From the NCBI GenBank assembly GCA_026400535.1, contig JAPLOU010000037.1:1-64000 (forward strand): 64,000 nucleotides of DNA, given 5' to 3'. Shown here piece after piece: positions 54,971-64,000 of this stretch. Below the pieces are notes generated by a model that saw only the letters and a program-made list of their open reading frames with translations, made no database searches and was not told where the DNA came from. Numbering within the stretch: position 1 is the stretch's first letter; every line of letters begins with the position of its first letter. Both the position numbers and the translations under genes were made by a program. The stretch comes from Hyphomicrobiales bacterium (lineage in GTDB: Bacteria > Pseudomonadota > Alphaproteobacteria > Rhizobiales > Beijerinckiaceae).

Positions 54971-57580
54971 TCAGACGAAAATGAAATCGGCCGCGGTCAT
55001 CACGCCGCGCTCGGCGCCACTGACAGTGATCGTGCCGAAGGCCCCGACCATCATGTAGCTCTGGCCGACATTGGTGATGGCGATGCCATTGAAGCTGAGG
55101 CCGAGGCCGCGCAGGTCGATCAGGTCACGGCCGTCCTCAAAGTCGACGATGCGGTCGCTGCCGCCGCCCCTGATGTCGAAGCAGAAGCGGTCATTGCCCG
55201 CGCCGCCGGTGAGCAGGTCATCGCCAAGCCCGCCGAACAGTGTGTCGTTCCCGAGGCCGCCATCGAGAGAGTCATTGCCGGCGCCGCCGCGTACGAGGTC
55301 ATTGCCGCCAAAGGCGAAGACCAGATCGAGACCGTTGCCGCCCTCGATGACATTCGCAATGTCATCGCCGCGAATGGTGTCGTTGAAGGCTGATCCTGTC
55401 ACGTTCTCGACACCGACCATGGTGTCGCCGGCTGCATCGCCGCCGGTCCCGATGATGCCGGTGGCGCTGCCACGCAGGTCAAGTGCGATCGCAGCAGCGC
55501 TGGACGCGTAGCTCACAGTGTCGGTCCCGAGGCCGCCTTCCAGCCGGTCAGCACCAGCTCCGCCGATCACGATGTCATCGCCCGCGCCGCCGATGAGCGT
55601 GTCATTGCCGTTGCCGCCGGACAGAAGATTGTTGCCGCCATCGCCGCTGAGCCTGTCGGCGAAGCGCGATCCCGTGACGTTCTCGATTGCGACCAGCACA
55701 TCGCCCTGCGCATGTCCGCCGATCTGGGCCGCACGGGTCAGATTAACGTCCACCGCGGCGGTGGAGGCCTCATAGGTCGCCGTATCGACACCCGCGCCGC
55801 CTTCGAGCCGGTCGGCCCCGCCCCTGCCATCGAGCAGATCGTTGCCACGCATGCCGAGCAGCGTGTTCGCGACATCGTTGCCGGTCAATATGTCGTTGCC
55901 GTCGCCTGTGACAGCGTTTTCAATCACGGTTCCGGAGGCGATGGTCAGCGCCCGTCCGTGAAGCATTGAGGTTGCGCCGGCGTTGAGATCGACGCGTGCG
56001 GCATCGATCGTGGACGCGGCATTGATCCAGTCCGCACCGCCATCGGTATCGGTCAGGACGCTGCGCGCCGCACTGAGCGCCGCCATTTTGCCGAACTCGT
56101 CGGTGTAGTGGTAGACATCATTGGCAGAGACCGCGTCGCCGTAGACGTCGAACTTGTAGGACGCGACCGAGCCGGTTGCGCCTGCCTTGGTGTCTGTGAT
56201 CCTGACCAGCCAGTTGCCCGAGGCGAGTTCGCCGCGCAAGGCTTCCGAGGTGAAGCTCCAGGTCAGGTTGCTGACCGACTGCGTGCCGGTCGACGGGCTG
56301 AGGACGATGCTTCGCGTGCCCTCCGGAGAAACCAGTTCAACCCGCAGATCACCGATGTTGCCATGGGTCAGGGTCAGGGTCAGGGCCACGCTTTCCACCT
56401 CGATGGCACGCGCGATGTTGATGGCGAATGCGGTGGTGGTGAGGTCCGCAATCGCGCGGTTGAGCGTGCCGGACACGGTGGCGATCTGCTCGTTGGCCGA
56501 GGTCTGGGCGGTGCCGAAGCGGCCCCAGACTTCGGCGAACCGCACCGCTTCAAGCGCGTCAACACGGCCAAAGCCGACATCGTTGGAATAGTGCAGGCCA
56601 CCGCCGTTGATGTTGTCGGCCTTGTTGACCGTCCAGCCGAAAACCATGCGGCCGCTGGCTGCGCCGCTGAGGGCTGCTGGGGTCGTATGGTCGGCGGTGA
56701 TGGCGAGAATGTCCTGCACGTCGCGCCAGCCAAGGCCGCGATTGGCGCTCAGCATCACGGCGACAACGCCGCTGACGATGGGCGTCGCGGCGGAGGTGCC
56801 GCCAAAGCTCGAGGTGAAGTCGCCGCTCGAATAACCGCCGCCTGCGGTGACATCGGTGGTGACGATCCCGGCGCCGCCGCCATTGGACGGCCCAGACACG
56901 AACACCGAAGAGCCACGCGTCGAATAGCCGGAGACATCACCATCCTGGCCGATGGCGCCGACCGTGATCGTCTGGCGCATGGCGTTGAAGTTCGAGGTAT
57001 TGGCGTCGCGGCTTTCGCCGCCTGAGTTGCCGGCGGCGTTGACGACGATCGTTCCAAGTCCGCCGCGGCCGACGTCGACCGCGTTCTTGACGGCAGCTGC
57101 AAACAGGTTGCCGAACGAGCCGGCCTGCTGCGTGCCGTCGGCGAAACGCCCCGTCCAGCCCCAGGAGTTGTTGGTCACATCGAAGTTGCTCATGCCGCGA
57201 ATGGCGGTGATGAAGCCGCTGCCAGCGCCGACGCCGGAGAAGATGTTGACGCCTGTCACCGTCGCGCTGTGGGCAACGCCCACGCCGCCGGCATTGTTGT
57301 TGGCGTCTGCGGCAATCAGGCCCGCCACTGCCGTTCCGTGAACCGAGGAGCCGGTGCCCGGGTCAAGCCTCTGGCCGTTGATCACCAGTTCCTTGCTGGC
57401 GTCATAGCGATTGCGCAGGTCGATATGGGTCTTGTCGATGCCGTCATCGTAGACACCGACATTCACCCCGGCGCCACTGTACTCGGCCCAGATGCGGTTC
57501 GGATCACCCTTGAAGATCTGGTTGAGGTGCCACTGGCTGGCGAGGAGCGGATTGCTGGCTGCAAAGACAAAGCGAGACAT
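54971..57580 (-). CDS. RTX subtilase with P domain, type I secreted
   Basis: The 869-residue protein has an N-terminal S8 catalytic domain like kexins: D45 in VGVYDDGID, H81 in SSVHGTAVAGLIA and Ser near 262 in FGGTSAATPIVSG. A proprotein-convertase P domain follows (about 375-505, IGDLRVELVSPEGTRSIVL). From about 570 there are RTX nonapeptide repeats (GGNGNDTLIGGAGDDIVIGG and similar blocks) separated by SRFADRLSGDGG-type linkers, and a final secretion-type end (DRIVDFEDGRDLIDLRGLG). There is no signal peptide; export should use a type I system reading the C-terminus, which is not encoded here. ATG 57580 has GGAG six bases upstream; the earlier start is a TTG. Confidence 0.93.
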   Translation of the reverse strand: MSRFVFAASNPLLASQWHLNQIFKGDPNRIWAEYSGAGVNVGVYDDGIDKTHIDLRNRYDASKELVINGQRLDPGTGSSVHGTAVAGLIAADANNNAGGVGVAHSATVTGVNIFSGVGAGSGFITAIRGMSNFDVTNNSWGWTGRFADGTQQAGSFGNLFAAAVKNAVDVGRGGLGTIVVNAAGNSGGESRDANTSNFNAMRQTITVGAIGQDGDVSGYSTRGSSVFVSGPSNGGGAGIVTTDVTAGGGYSSGDFTSSFGGTSAATPIVSGVVAVMLSANRGLGWRDVQDILAITADHTTPAALSGAASGRMVFGWTVNKADNINGGGLHYSNDVGFGRVDALEAVRFAEVWGRFGTAQTSANEQIATVSGTLNRAIADLTTTAFAINIARAIEVESVALTLTLTHGNIGDLRVELVSPEGTRSIVLSPSTGTQSVSNLTWSFTSEALRGELASGNWLVRITDTKAGATGSVASYKFDVYGDAVSANDVYHYTDEFGKMAALSAARSVLTDTDGGADWINAASTIDAARVDLNAGATSMLHGRALTIASGTVIENAVTGDGNDILTGNDVANTLLGMRGNDLLDGRGGADRLEGGAGVDTATYEASTAAVDVNLTRAAQIGGHAQGDVLVAIENVTGSRFADRLSGDGGNNLLSGGNGNDTLIGGAGDDIVIGGAGADRLEGGLGTDTVSYASSAAAIALDLRGSATGIIGTGGDAAGDTMVGVENVTGSAFNDTIRGDDIANVIEGGNGLDLVFAFGGNDLVRGGAGNDSLDGGLGNDTLFGGLGDDLLTGGAGNDRFCFDIRGGGSDRIVDFEDGRDLIDLRGLGLSFNGIAITNVGQSYMMVGAFGTITVSGAERGVMTAADFIFV

Positions 57581-57783
57581 CAACAACTCCGCGGAAAGGC
57601 CACCTTAACAGGACATGGATGACTGGAGTGCCGCCGAAGTTCTCAAGGATCCTTGCGTCATTGCGTTGCATTTTACCGATGTGCCACTTTTCAGCCTGTT
57701 TTCTGGTGCGATCGGTTCGGATGCGGGCGTCTGGTCCCCGCGACACGGTTGATCGCTCATGCGTGAACGGTTAGCTCGGGATC

Positions 57784-58737
57784 ATGACGTCATCCGATCT
57801 TGCTTCGCGCCTTGCAGCCCTGATGCCCGACCTGCGCGGCCGCCTTCTGCCGGGCCAGTTGCTCGGACCCCTGACCTGGTTCCGCGTGGGCGGCCCGGCA
57901 GAGGTTTTGTTCACCCCGGCCGACGAAGCCGATCTGTCGTATTTCCTGGCACGCTTGCCAGCCGACGTGCCGGTCTATCCGCTCGGCGTCGGCTCCAACA
58001 TGATCGTGCGCGATGGCGGGGTGCGCGGCGTCGTGATCCGGCTGTCGCCCAAGGGCTTCGGCCAGGTCAGCACGGCTGACAACATGGTGACCGCCGGGGC
58101 GGCAGCGCTGGACAAGCGCGTGGCCGAGGCGGCGGCGGCCGCCACCATCGGTGGGCTGGAGTTTTTCTTCGGCATTCCTGGAACGGTTGGCGGGGCCATC
58201 ACCATGAATGCCGGCGCCAATGGTGGCGAGACGAAAGACGTGCTGGTCAGTGCGCGCGGCGTGATGCGCGATGGCGCGATCCTTACGTTGAGCCATGCCG
58301 AACTGTCCTTCGCCTACCGCACCTCACAGCCTCCTCCGGGGTTCATCTTCACGGAGGCGCTGTTCGCAGGGCATGTCGAAGCGCCGGACCTGATCCGCGA
58401 ACGCATGCAGGCCGTGCAGCATCACCGCGAGACGGCGCAGCCGATCCGCGAGAAGACCGGCGGATCGACCTTCAAGAACCCGCCAGGGCATTCGGCCTGG
58501 AAGCTGGTCGATGCTGCTGGCTGCCGTGGTCTGAAGGTCGGCGGCGCCCAGGTCAGCGCGATGCACTGCAACTTCCTGATCAACATCGGCGATGCGAGCG
58601 CGGCCGACATCGAGGCGCTTGGCGAGGAGGTCCGCCGCCGTGTGAAAGCCCATTGCGGTGTGGAGTTGCAATGGGAGATCAAGCGGGTCGGCGAGCGCTT
58701 GCCATCTGCCGCGGCTGCACCGGGCATCGTCTCTTGA
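57784..58737 (+). CDS. murB: UDP-N-acetylenolpyruvoylglucosamine reductase
   Basis: The 317-residue flavoenzyme reduces UDP-GlcNAc-enolpyruvate to UDP-MurNAc. [49 protein letters not shown], and [20 protein letters not shown] (type I MurB) are present, with the catalytic Ser in GGST. It resumes the plus-strand dcw order after the interruption, about 200 bases behind the divergent protease gene. Confidence 0.97.
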   Translation: MTSSDLASRLAALMPDLRGRLLPGQLLGPLTWFRVGGPAEVLFTPADEADLSYFLARLPADVPVYPLGVGSNMIVRDGGVRGVVIRLSPKGFGQVSTADNMVTAGAAALDKRVAEAAAAATIGGLEFFFGIPGTVGGAITMNAGANGGETKDVLVSARGVMRDGAILTLSHAELSFAYRTSQPPPGFIFTEALFAGHVEAPDLIRERMQAVQHHRETAQPIREKTGGSTFKNPPGHSAWKLVDAAGCRGLKVGGAQVSAMHCNFLINIGDASAADIEALGEEVRRRVKAHCGVELQWEIKRVGERLPSAAAAPGIVS

Positions 58738-58774
58738 CGGTTTCGACAAGCTTTCGGTCTGCGGGGACGACGAC

Positions 58775-59160
58775 TTAGCCGCCGATATCATGGCGCGGCG
58801 ATCCGCCGACCCGGATGTCGAGATAGGGCATGCCCTGCCGCGACGGAGAGAAGAGCTCGCCGCTCCAGATGCGGACGCGATGGACGACCGCGCCTGCGGC
58901 TTGCCGACGGCCGGGAGTTTGGGAATGTCGCTCTTGTCCAGCGAAAATGGCAGGCTGCCGTTGTTCCGCACGCGGTCGAGATGGGGCGTGTCGACAAAAT
59001 CCCTGCGGAACGCGCTGCCGTCCTTCATCCACGAGGTGATCACGCCTGGGCTGCCCGCAGAACCGGCCGTCATCGTGATGGCTGCGCGCAAGACATCGAT
59101 CTGGTCGCGCTTGACCCCTGCACGAACGATGGAACGGAACGAGGCCTGAGCATCGGCCAT
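58775..59160 (-). pseudogene. Frameshifted gene B between murB and ddl, unknown family
   Basis: The minus strand begins with MADAQASFRSIVRAG, continues with SWMKDGSAFRRDFVDTPHLD and LPAVGKPQA, then shifts frame near 58885 to GAVVHRVRIWSGELFSPSRQ and PYLDIRVGGSPRHDIGG before TAA. Codon bias follows the frame on both sides of the break, so one gene was split by a small indel or by a sequence error. Family not recognised. It starts three bases after gene A. Confidence 0.6.
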
Positions 59161-59163
59161 CGG

Positions 59164-59773
59164 TCATTTGTCCTGTTCATGGAAATTCCCGTTCCGGCCC
59201 CGGTTCGTTCCAGTGATATCAACATCCATGATCCGGCCATCGGCCGCAGCAGTACCGCTCGCAGTTTCGCGCTCGTTGCCGACGCTGATGCTCGAGCGCA
59301 CCTCGCCGCAGGCGGGATTGGGCCGAAGCGTCACGAGCCGGGCAATCCGCACCGCCGTGATCCGTCCCGGATCATCGAGCCACTCCCGCGTGCGCGCCAG
59401 ACCCGGACATGGCCCAGGGACCATCGATCGCAGCGGATAACACTGCGAACAAGCCGCTCTTGATGTCGGCCACCGGCGGCGGCCGCTCGGCTTGGGGGGC
59501 CCTGACGGTGTGGACGGTCACGGAGAGGATGGTTCCTTTGCTGACGCGCCAGCGATCGATGCGCGCCCCACCCGCTGCGGCGCAGGCCTGGACCCCGATT
59601 GCTTCGGGGCGGATGACGATTTCCGCCACATCGACGTGCGCTCCGATCTTGTCGAGGTGTTCCGACCAGCCCCGGGTCAACACGGCCTGATCGCTCAGAT
59701 CGCCGGGTGTCCGCGCATGGCCGGAGCCGGCACAGACGAGCGCAAAGACCGCGAGACGAAGCCATCGCATCAA
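59164..59773 (-). pseudogene. Frameshifted exported protein gene A between murB and ddl
   Basis: It starts with a signal peptide (MMRWLRLAVFALVCAGSGHA) and runs through IVIRPEAIGVQACAAAGGAR and IKSGLFAVLSAAIDGPWAM, then the frame breaks near 59407. Removing one G from a GGG there joins it to GLARTREWLDDPGRITAVRI and RPNPACGEVRSSISVGNE, ending at 59164. The mature product would be about 180 residues with two or three Cys. Family not recognised. The remaining 216 bases before ddl show no gene. Confidence 0.6.
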
Positions 59774-59989
59774 CGGCCCTTCTGATGTGGCTGGACAATC
59801 ATCAGTCCGCCCGCAGCTTTCGTCCGTTCATCTAATGCCGAAGGGTCAGGTTACCGTCTCGGGCCGACCTGCTGGTCGCGGGTCGCCGGCCCAACCCGTG
59901 CGTCCGCTTGTCACAAATCGCCATGGTTAACCACTCCCTAACGCTTGGCAGTCCAAAGTCGGCCCGAGATTCGGGAGTTGTGGTTGCTC

Positions 59990-60904
59990 ATGTCCAAGCA
60001 TGTGGCTGTATTGATGGGTGGCTGGTCGGCTGAGCGCGAGGTGTCGCTCAATTCCGGCAAGCAGAATGCCGACGCGGCCGAACGCATCGGCTACCGCGTC
60101 ACCCGCATCGATGTGCAGCGCGACATTGCCGAGGTCCTGGCGAAGCTGAAGCCCGATGTGGTGCTGAACTGTCTGCACGGTCCCTGGGGCGAGGACGGGT
60201 GTATCCAGGGTGTGCTGGAAATCCTCAGGATCCCCTACACCCATTCCGGCGTGCTGGCCTCAGCCCTCGCCATGCACAAGGCGCGTGCCAAGGCAGTGGT
60301 GGCTGCTGCGGGAGTTGCTGTCCCAGATGGCATCCTGGTCAGCCGCTTCGAGGCGGCCAAAGCCCATGTCAGGCAGCCGCCCTATGTCATCAAGCCGGTG
60401 GATGATGGCTCATCGATCGGCATCGTCATCGTCAGGAAAGACCGCACCCACCCACCGCAGGAACTGGTCCGCGAGGACTGGCCATGCGGCGACTGGATGC
60501 TGGCGGAGGAGTTCATTCCCGGACGCGAACTGACCTGCGCCGTTCTGGGTGACCGGGCGCTTGATGTGATCGAGATCACCACGTCGACCGGCGATTTTTA
60601 CGACTATGACGCGAAATACGCGCCTGGAGGGTCAATCCACATCCTGCCGGCCCTGCTTAAACCAAAAATTTACCAACAGGTTCAACAGTGGGCATTAACG
60701 GCACATCAAGCAATTGGGTGCCGCGGCGTGAGCCGATCAGACTTCAGATATGATGAGGTGTCCGAGCGTCTCATCTGGTTGGAAGTGAACACGCAACCCG
60801 GGATGACGGCCACAAGCCTGGTGCCCGAGTTGGCAGCCCATGCGGGCATTGAGTTTGGCGAGTTGGTCCGATGGATGGTGGAGGACGCCTCCTGCGATCG
60901 TTGA
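59990..60904 (+). CDS. ddl: D-alanine--D-alanine ligase
   Basis: The 304-residue ATP-grasp enzyme makes the D-Ala-D-Ala used by Mur[20 protein letters not shown] opens it; [18 protein letters not shown] is the ATP lysine segment; [17 protein letters not shown] and [18 protein letters not shown] are conserved. ATG 59990 fits the family start. Its end overlaps ftsQ by 34 bases. Confidence 0.97.
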   Translation: MSKHVAVLMGGWSAEREVSLNSGKQNADAAERIGYRVTRIDVQRDIAEVLAKLKPDVVLNCLHGPWGEDGCIQGVLEILRIPYTHSGVLASALAMHKARAKAVVAAAGVAVPDGILVSRFEAAKAHVRQPPYVIKPVDDGSSIGIVIVRKDRTHPPQELVREDWPCGDWMLAEEFIPGRELTCAVLGDRALDVIEITTSTGDFYDYDAKYAPGGSIHILPALLKPKIYQQVQQWALTAHQAIGCRGVSRSDFRYDEVSERLIWLEVNTQPGMTATSLVPELAAHAGIEFGELVRWMVEDASCDR

Positions 60905-61845
60905 CGACGGCGCTCTTCGGAGTGCGGTCATCGCGCGTTCGCAAAGGAGACATCGATGTGCCGCTGCTGGTTGGCGAGCGCTCGGGACGCCGCGGCTTCT
61001 GGCCGTTCGGCAACCGCGCCTCCGTGACCCTGCCACTGCACGAGCGTGTTCCGCGGCTATTCGGGACGTTCTCCGTGCTCGGCGGCCTGGGCGCGATCGG
61101 CCTCGGCGGCTTGGTCATCGGCGGGCAGTATGACGCGCTCCGCGCGGCCTATGGCGAGCCGCATCACATCGTGGCCCGCGCCGTCGGTCTGGGGATCGAG
61201 CGGGTGACCATCTCGGGCTTGTCCGAACTGCACGAAACCGAGGTGCTGCAGGCGGCCTCAATCACCCCGCGCGGGTCGCTGGCCTTCCTCGATGTTGCCG
61301 AGACGCGCCGCCTGCTGGAAGCCGAGCCGCTGATCCGTGAAGCGACGGTGCGCAAGCTCTATCCGGGCGAACTGAGCATCGAACTCAAGGAGCGTGAGGC
61401 CTTCGCGCTGTGGCAACTGGACGGCGAGGTCTCGATCATTTCCTCCGACGGCACGGTGATCGACAAGCTGCGCGACGGGCGTTTCGCCCATCTGCCGCTT
61501 GTTGTGGGCCCCGGCGCCAACAAGCGGGTGCGTGACTATGTCATCTTGCTCGGTGAAGCGGGGCCGCTGCGCAACCGGATACGCGGCGCGACACTGGTGT
61601 CGGAGCGGCGTTGGACGCTGAAGTTCGACAACGGCCTCGATGTGCGCCTGCCGCAGGACCACGCGGATGAGGCCGTGCGCCGGCTCGAGCGTCTGGCGCG
61701 CGAACAGAAGCTGCTGGAGAAGGACATCCTCGCCATCGACATGCGCCAGCTTGACCGCGTCACGGTGCGCCTGAGCGAAGAGGCTGCCGCTGCCCGTGCC
61801 GACATGCTCAAGAACCGCCCGAAGCCGAAGGGAGGCGCGGTATGA
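60871..61845 (+). CDS. ftsQ: Cell division protein FtsQ
   Basis: The 324-residue protein has a cytoplasmic N-terminus of about 70 residues, one membrane helix ([22 protein letters not shown]), a POTRA domain ([40 protein letters not shown]) and the FtsQ beta domain ([20 protein letters not shown]). It links FtsL/B to the divisome. Its stop overlaps ftsA by four bases. Confidence 0.96.
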   Translation: MDGGGRLLRSLTTALFGVRSSRVRKGDIDVPLLVGERSGRRGFWPFGNRASVTLPLHERVPRLFGTFSVLGGLGAIGLGGLVIGGQYDALRAAYGEPHHIVARAVGLGIERVTISGLSELHETEVLQAASITPRGSLAFLDVAETRRLLEAEPLIREATVRKLYPGELSIELKEREAFALWQLDGEVSIISSDGTVIDKLRDGRFAHLPLVVGPGANKRVRDYVILLGEAGPLRNRIRGATLVSERRWTLKFDNGLDVRLPQDHADEAVRRLERLAREQKLLEKDILAIDMRQLDRVTVRLSEEAAAARADMLKNRPKPKGGAV

Positions 61846-63170
61846 GCCTCTTCTCGCAGGGCCTGACACCGCGTCTTCGTCCCCTGTCTTCGCGCAAGAG
61901 CGCGACGCTTTCGGTCCTTGATGTTGGCACCAGCAAGATTGTCTGCCTGATCGCGGAGTTGCAGCCTGTCGAGGCCAGCGACCGGCTGCGCGGGCGGACG
62001 CATCTCGCCCGTGTGATCGGCATCGGCCATACGCGTTCGCTCGGCCTCAAGGGCGGTGCCGTCGTCGATCTGGAAGCGGCGGAGCGGTCGATCCGGCAGG
62101 CCGTGGACGCGGCCGAGCGCATGGCCAAGGTCGAGGTCCAGTCCGTGATCGTCAACCAGACCGGCGGGCGGCTCGGTTCGCAGAGCTTCGCGGCCAGCGT
62201 TGACCTGCGCGTCGGCTCGGTCGCGGATCAGGATGTAAAGCGCGTCCTGGCGGCGGCAGCTTCGCACTCGGTGCGCCCCGGCCGCGCCGTGCTGCATGCG
62301 CTGCCGACCGGTTACGCGCTGGATGGCCAGCCCGGCGTGACGGATCCGCGCGGGCTGATGGGCCGCTCGCTTTCGGTCGACATGCATGTCGTCACCGGCG
62401 AGGGCGCAGCGGCACTCAATCTGATGCTGGCGGTCGAGCGCTGCAATCTGTCGGTCGAAAGTGTGGTGGCGACGCCCTACGCCTCGGGCCTCTCATCGCT
62501 TGTCGACGATGAGGCCGACATGGGCGCGGTGATTGTGGACATGGGCGGCGGCACGACCAGCATCGGGGTCTTCTCGCATGGCCATCTCATGCATGCGGAT
62601 GGCGTCGCCGTCGGCGGGCATCACATCACCATGGATCTGGCGCGCGGCCTGTCCACCAAGGTTTCTGCGGCGGAGCGGCTGAAGACGCTGTATGGCGGCA
62701 CCATCGCCACTGTCTCCGACGAGCGCGACATTATCACTGTGCCGTCCGTCGATGATGACGATCGCGACACACCCAATCACATGCCGAAGTCGCATCTGAT
62801 CCGGATCATTCGCCCGCGTGTCGAGGAAATCCTCGAATTGGTGCGCGACCGGCTGAAGGCTGCCGGCTTTGCCGGCGAGGCCGGCAGGCGCGTTGTGCTC
62901 ACGGGCGGCGGCTGCCAGCTCACCGGGCTGACAGATCTCGCAAGGCAGGTGCTTGGCGGGCAGGTCCGGATCGGACGCCCGCTCGGCATCAAGGGGCTTC
63001 CCGAGGCCGCAAAGGGTCCGCCCTTCGCCGCCGCGGTGGGTCTGCTGGTCTACCCGCAGGTGGCGCACATCGAACATTTCGAGCCGCGATCCGCGGGAGG
63101 TTTTGCCGCAACCGGCACGGATGGGGGCTACCTCTCCCGTGTCGGACGATGGCTGAAAGACAGCTTCTGA
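61842..63170 (+). CDS. ftsA: Cell division protein FtsA
   Basis: The 442-residue actin-like ATPase anchors FtsZ to the membrane. SVLDVGTSKIVCLIAEL is phosphate 1, VIVDMGGGTTSIGVFSHG phosphate 2, VVLTGGGCQLTGL the adenosine motif, and the C-terminal amphipathic helix is in SRVGRWLKDSF. The inserted 1C domain lies at about 90-175. ATG 61842 overlaps ftsQ. Confidence 0.97.
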   Translation: MSLFSQGLTPRLRPLSSRKSATLSVLDVGTSKIVCLIAELQPVEASDRLRGRTHLARVIGIGHTRSLGLKGGAVVDLEAAERSIRQAVDAAERMAKVEVQSVIVNQTGGRLGSQSFAASVDLRVGSVADQDVKRVLAAAASHSVRPGRAVLHALPTGYALDGQPGVTDPRGLMGRSLSVDMHVVTGEGAAALNLMLAVERCNLSVESVVATPYASGLSSLVDDEADMGAVIVDMGGGTTSIGVFSHGHLMHADGVAVGGHHITMDLARGLSTKVSAAERLKTLYGGTIATVSDERDIITVPSVDDDDRDTPNHMPKSHLIRIIRPRVEEILELVRDRLKAAGFAGEAGRRVVLTGGGCQLTGLTDLARQVLGGQVRIGRPLGIKGLPEAAKGPPFAAAVGLLVYPQVAHIEHFEPRSAGGFAATGTDGGYLSRVGRWLKDSF

Positions 63171-63296
63171 CGAAGCGGGCCCGCTCCGGGCGGCGACCGG
63201 GGCGAGCCTTGAGACGGAAGGTCGTGGCGGCGGCCTTCTGATGATCTGACCTAAGAGACGCTAGCCGGGCGTCGACAACGTGAAAGAGGCACGACA

Positions 63297-64000
63297 ATGC
63301 CGATGAACCTGCAAGGCCCGGACATTCGGGAACTCAAGCCGCGGATCACCGTTTTCGGGGTTGGCGGCGGTGGCGGCAACGCCGTGAACAACATGATTCA
63401 GGCTGGCCTGCAGGGTGTCGACTTCGTTGTCGCCAACACTGATGCACAGGCTCTGGCCATGTCCGCGGCTCCGCGCATCATCCAGATGGGCCTGCAGGTC
63501 ACTGAAGGACTGGGCGCCGGATCGCAGCCGGAGGTTGGTCGCGCGGCCGCTGAGGAGGTGATGGATGAGATCCGTGACCATCTTGCCGGCGCACACATGG
63601 TGTTCATCACGGCAGGCATGGGTGGCGGCACCGGCACGGGAGCCGCTCCGGTCGTGGCCCGTGCAGCCCGCGAGCTTGGCATTCTCACCGTCGGCGTCGT
63701 GACCAAGCCGTTCCAGTTCGAAGGCACCCGCCGCCTGCGCATGGCGGACGCCGGCATCCAGGAACTGCAGCAGTCAGTGGACACGCTGATCGTCATCCCG
63801 AATCAGAACCTGTTCCGCATCGCCAACGAGAACACAGGGTTTGCAGACGCCTTCGGCATGGCCGACCAGGTGCTCTACTCCGGTGTCGCCTGCATCACCG
63901 ACCTGATGGTCAAGCCGGGCCTGATCAACCTGGACTTCGCCGATGTCCGCGCCGTGATGCGCGGCATGGGCAAGGCGATGATGGGCACCGGCGAGGCAAC
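63297..64000 (+). CDS. ftsZ: Cell division protein FtsZ, 3' end beyond window
   Basis: The first 234 codons of the tubulin-like GTPase are present. [18 protein letters not shown] is the first nucleotide loop and [13 protein letters not shown] (about 107-119) the tubulin signature; [11 protein letters not shown] is the T7 region before the synergy loop. AGAGG lies seven bases before ATG 63297; ATG 63303 is an alternative. It follows ftsA after 126 bases, where a separate promoter may lie. Confidence 0.97.
   Translation, partial: MPMNLQGPDIRELKPRITVFGVGGGGGNAVNNMIQAGLQGVDFVVANTDAQALAMSAAPRIIQMGLQVTEGLGAGSQPEVGRAAAEEVMDEIRDHLAGAHMVFITAGMGGGTGTGAAPVVARAARELGILTVGVVTKPFQFEGTRRLRMADAGIQELQQSVDTLIVIPNQNLFRIANENTGFADAFGMADQVLYSGVACITDLMVKPGLINLDFADVRAVMRGMGKAMMGTGEA

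Noticed and set aside
55071-55775. Open frames of repetitive Pro/Ser-rich protein opposite the RTX repeats
   Set aside because: They arise from the reverse complement of the glycine-aspartate repeat codons of the protease.
54971-57580. CRISPR-like periodicity in the RTX region
   Set aside because: The period is the nine-residue calcium-binding repeat of a coding sequence; there are no unique spacers with identical repeats.

Overview
The window is GC-rich, densely packed bacterial chromosome, almost certainly from an alphaproteobacterium of the order Hyphomicrobiales (Rhizobiales). Three things support this: the alphaproteobacterial gene neighbourhood carB-greA-lrp-trxB-lsrB, with an AbcR-like small RNA beside the LsrB-type regulator; a dcw (division and cell wall) cluster with rnpB and a muramoyl amidase nearby; and short palindromic intergenic repeats of rhizobial style. 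No plasmid, phage or conjugation genes are visible. The genus cannot be fixed from the sequence.

Layout. 0-9.7 kb: a mixed set comprising a cut DUF2946-like ORF and a DUF1775-PCu(A)C copper protein, an aspartate aminotransferase, an exported dienelactone hydrolase, rplS, a PQQ sugar dehydrogenase, a Bug-type solute-binding protein with a PPOX flavoprotein, thymidine kinase and MsrP. 9.7-18.1 kb: sRNA, lsrB/vtlR-like regulator, trxB, ELM1-like gene, Lrp regulator, greA and carB. 18.4-23.1 kb: an IS30 transposase remnant, a periplasmic GH3 beta-glucosidase with a MOSC gene, and a DMT exporter. 23.3-32.9 kb: first half of the dcw cluster on the minus strand (mraZ, rsmH, ftsL, ftsI, murE, murF, mraY, murD), preceded by three MraZ boxes. 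33.0-42.4 kb: ankyrin protein, SDR, RNase P RNA, lytic transglycosylase, glycine-zipper lipoprotein, TerB-DnaJ protein, amidase and a MacAB-type transporter. 42.4-48.6 kb: a methionine-cycle operon (ArsR-methyltransferase regulator, metF, metH, small exported protein) with a palindromic operator. 48.8-64 kb: second half of the dcw cluster on the plus strand (ftsW, murG, murC, murB, ddl, ftsQ, ftsA, ftsZ running off the end). It is interrupted by a threonine aldolase, a DUF4344 putative metallopeptidase and an RTX subtilase, and by two frameshifted genes before ddl.

How the genes work together. The two dcw halves, mraY and the Mur ligases make lipid II and assemble the divisome. FtsI and FtsW polymerise septal peptidoglycan, FtsQ/L/A/Z organise it, and the amidase and transglycosylase near rnpB act in wall turnover. 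The methionine operon recycles homocysteine and is probably controlled by S-adenosylhomocysteine. TrxB and MsrP both serve thiol/methionine redox repair.

The most interesting observations are the unannotated AbcR-like sRNA at about 9703-9828 with promoter, two structured stems and terminator; the dcw cluster split into two opposed halves 15 kb apart; a terminator immediately ahead of greA; the near-perfect operator of the methionine regulator; and several genes with unusual domains or lost residues (a thymidine kinase without most zinc ligands, a MacA with a Spy-like insert, a cysteine-free LsrB).
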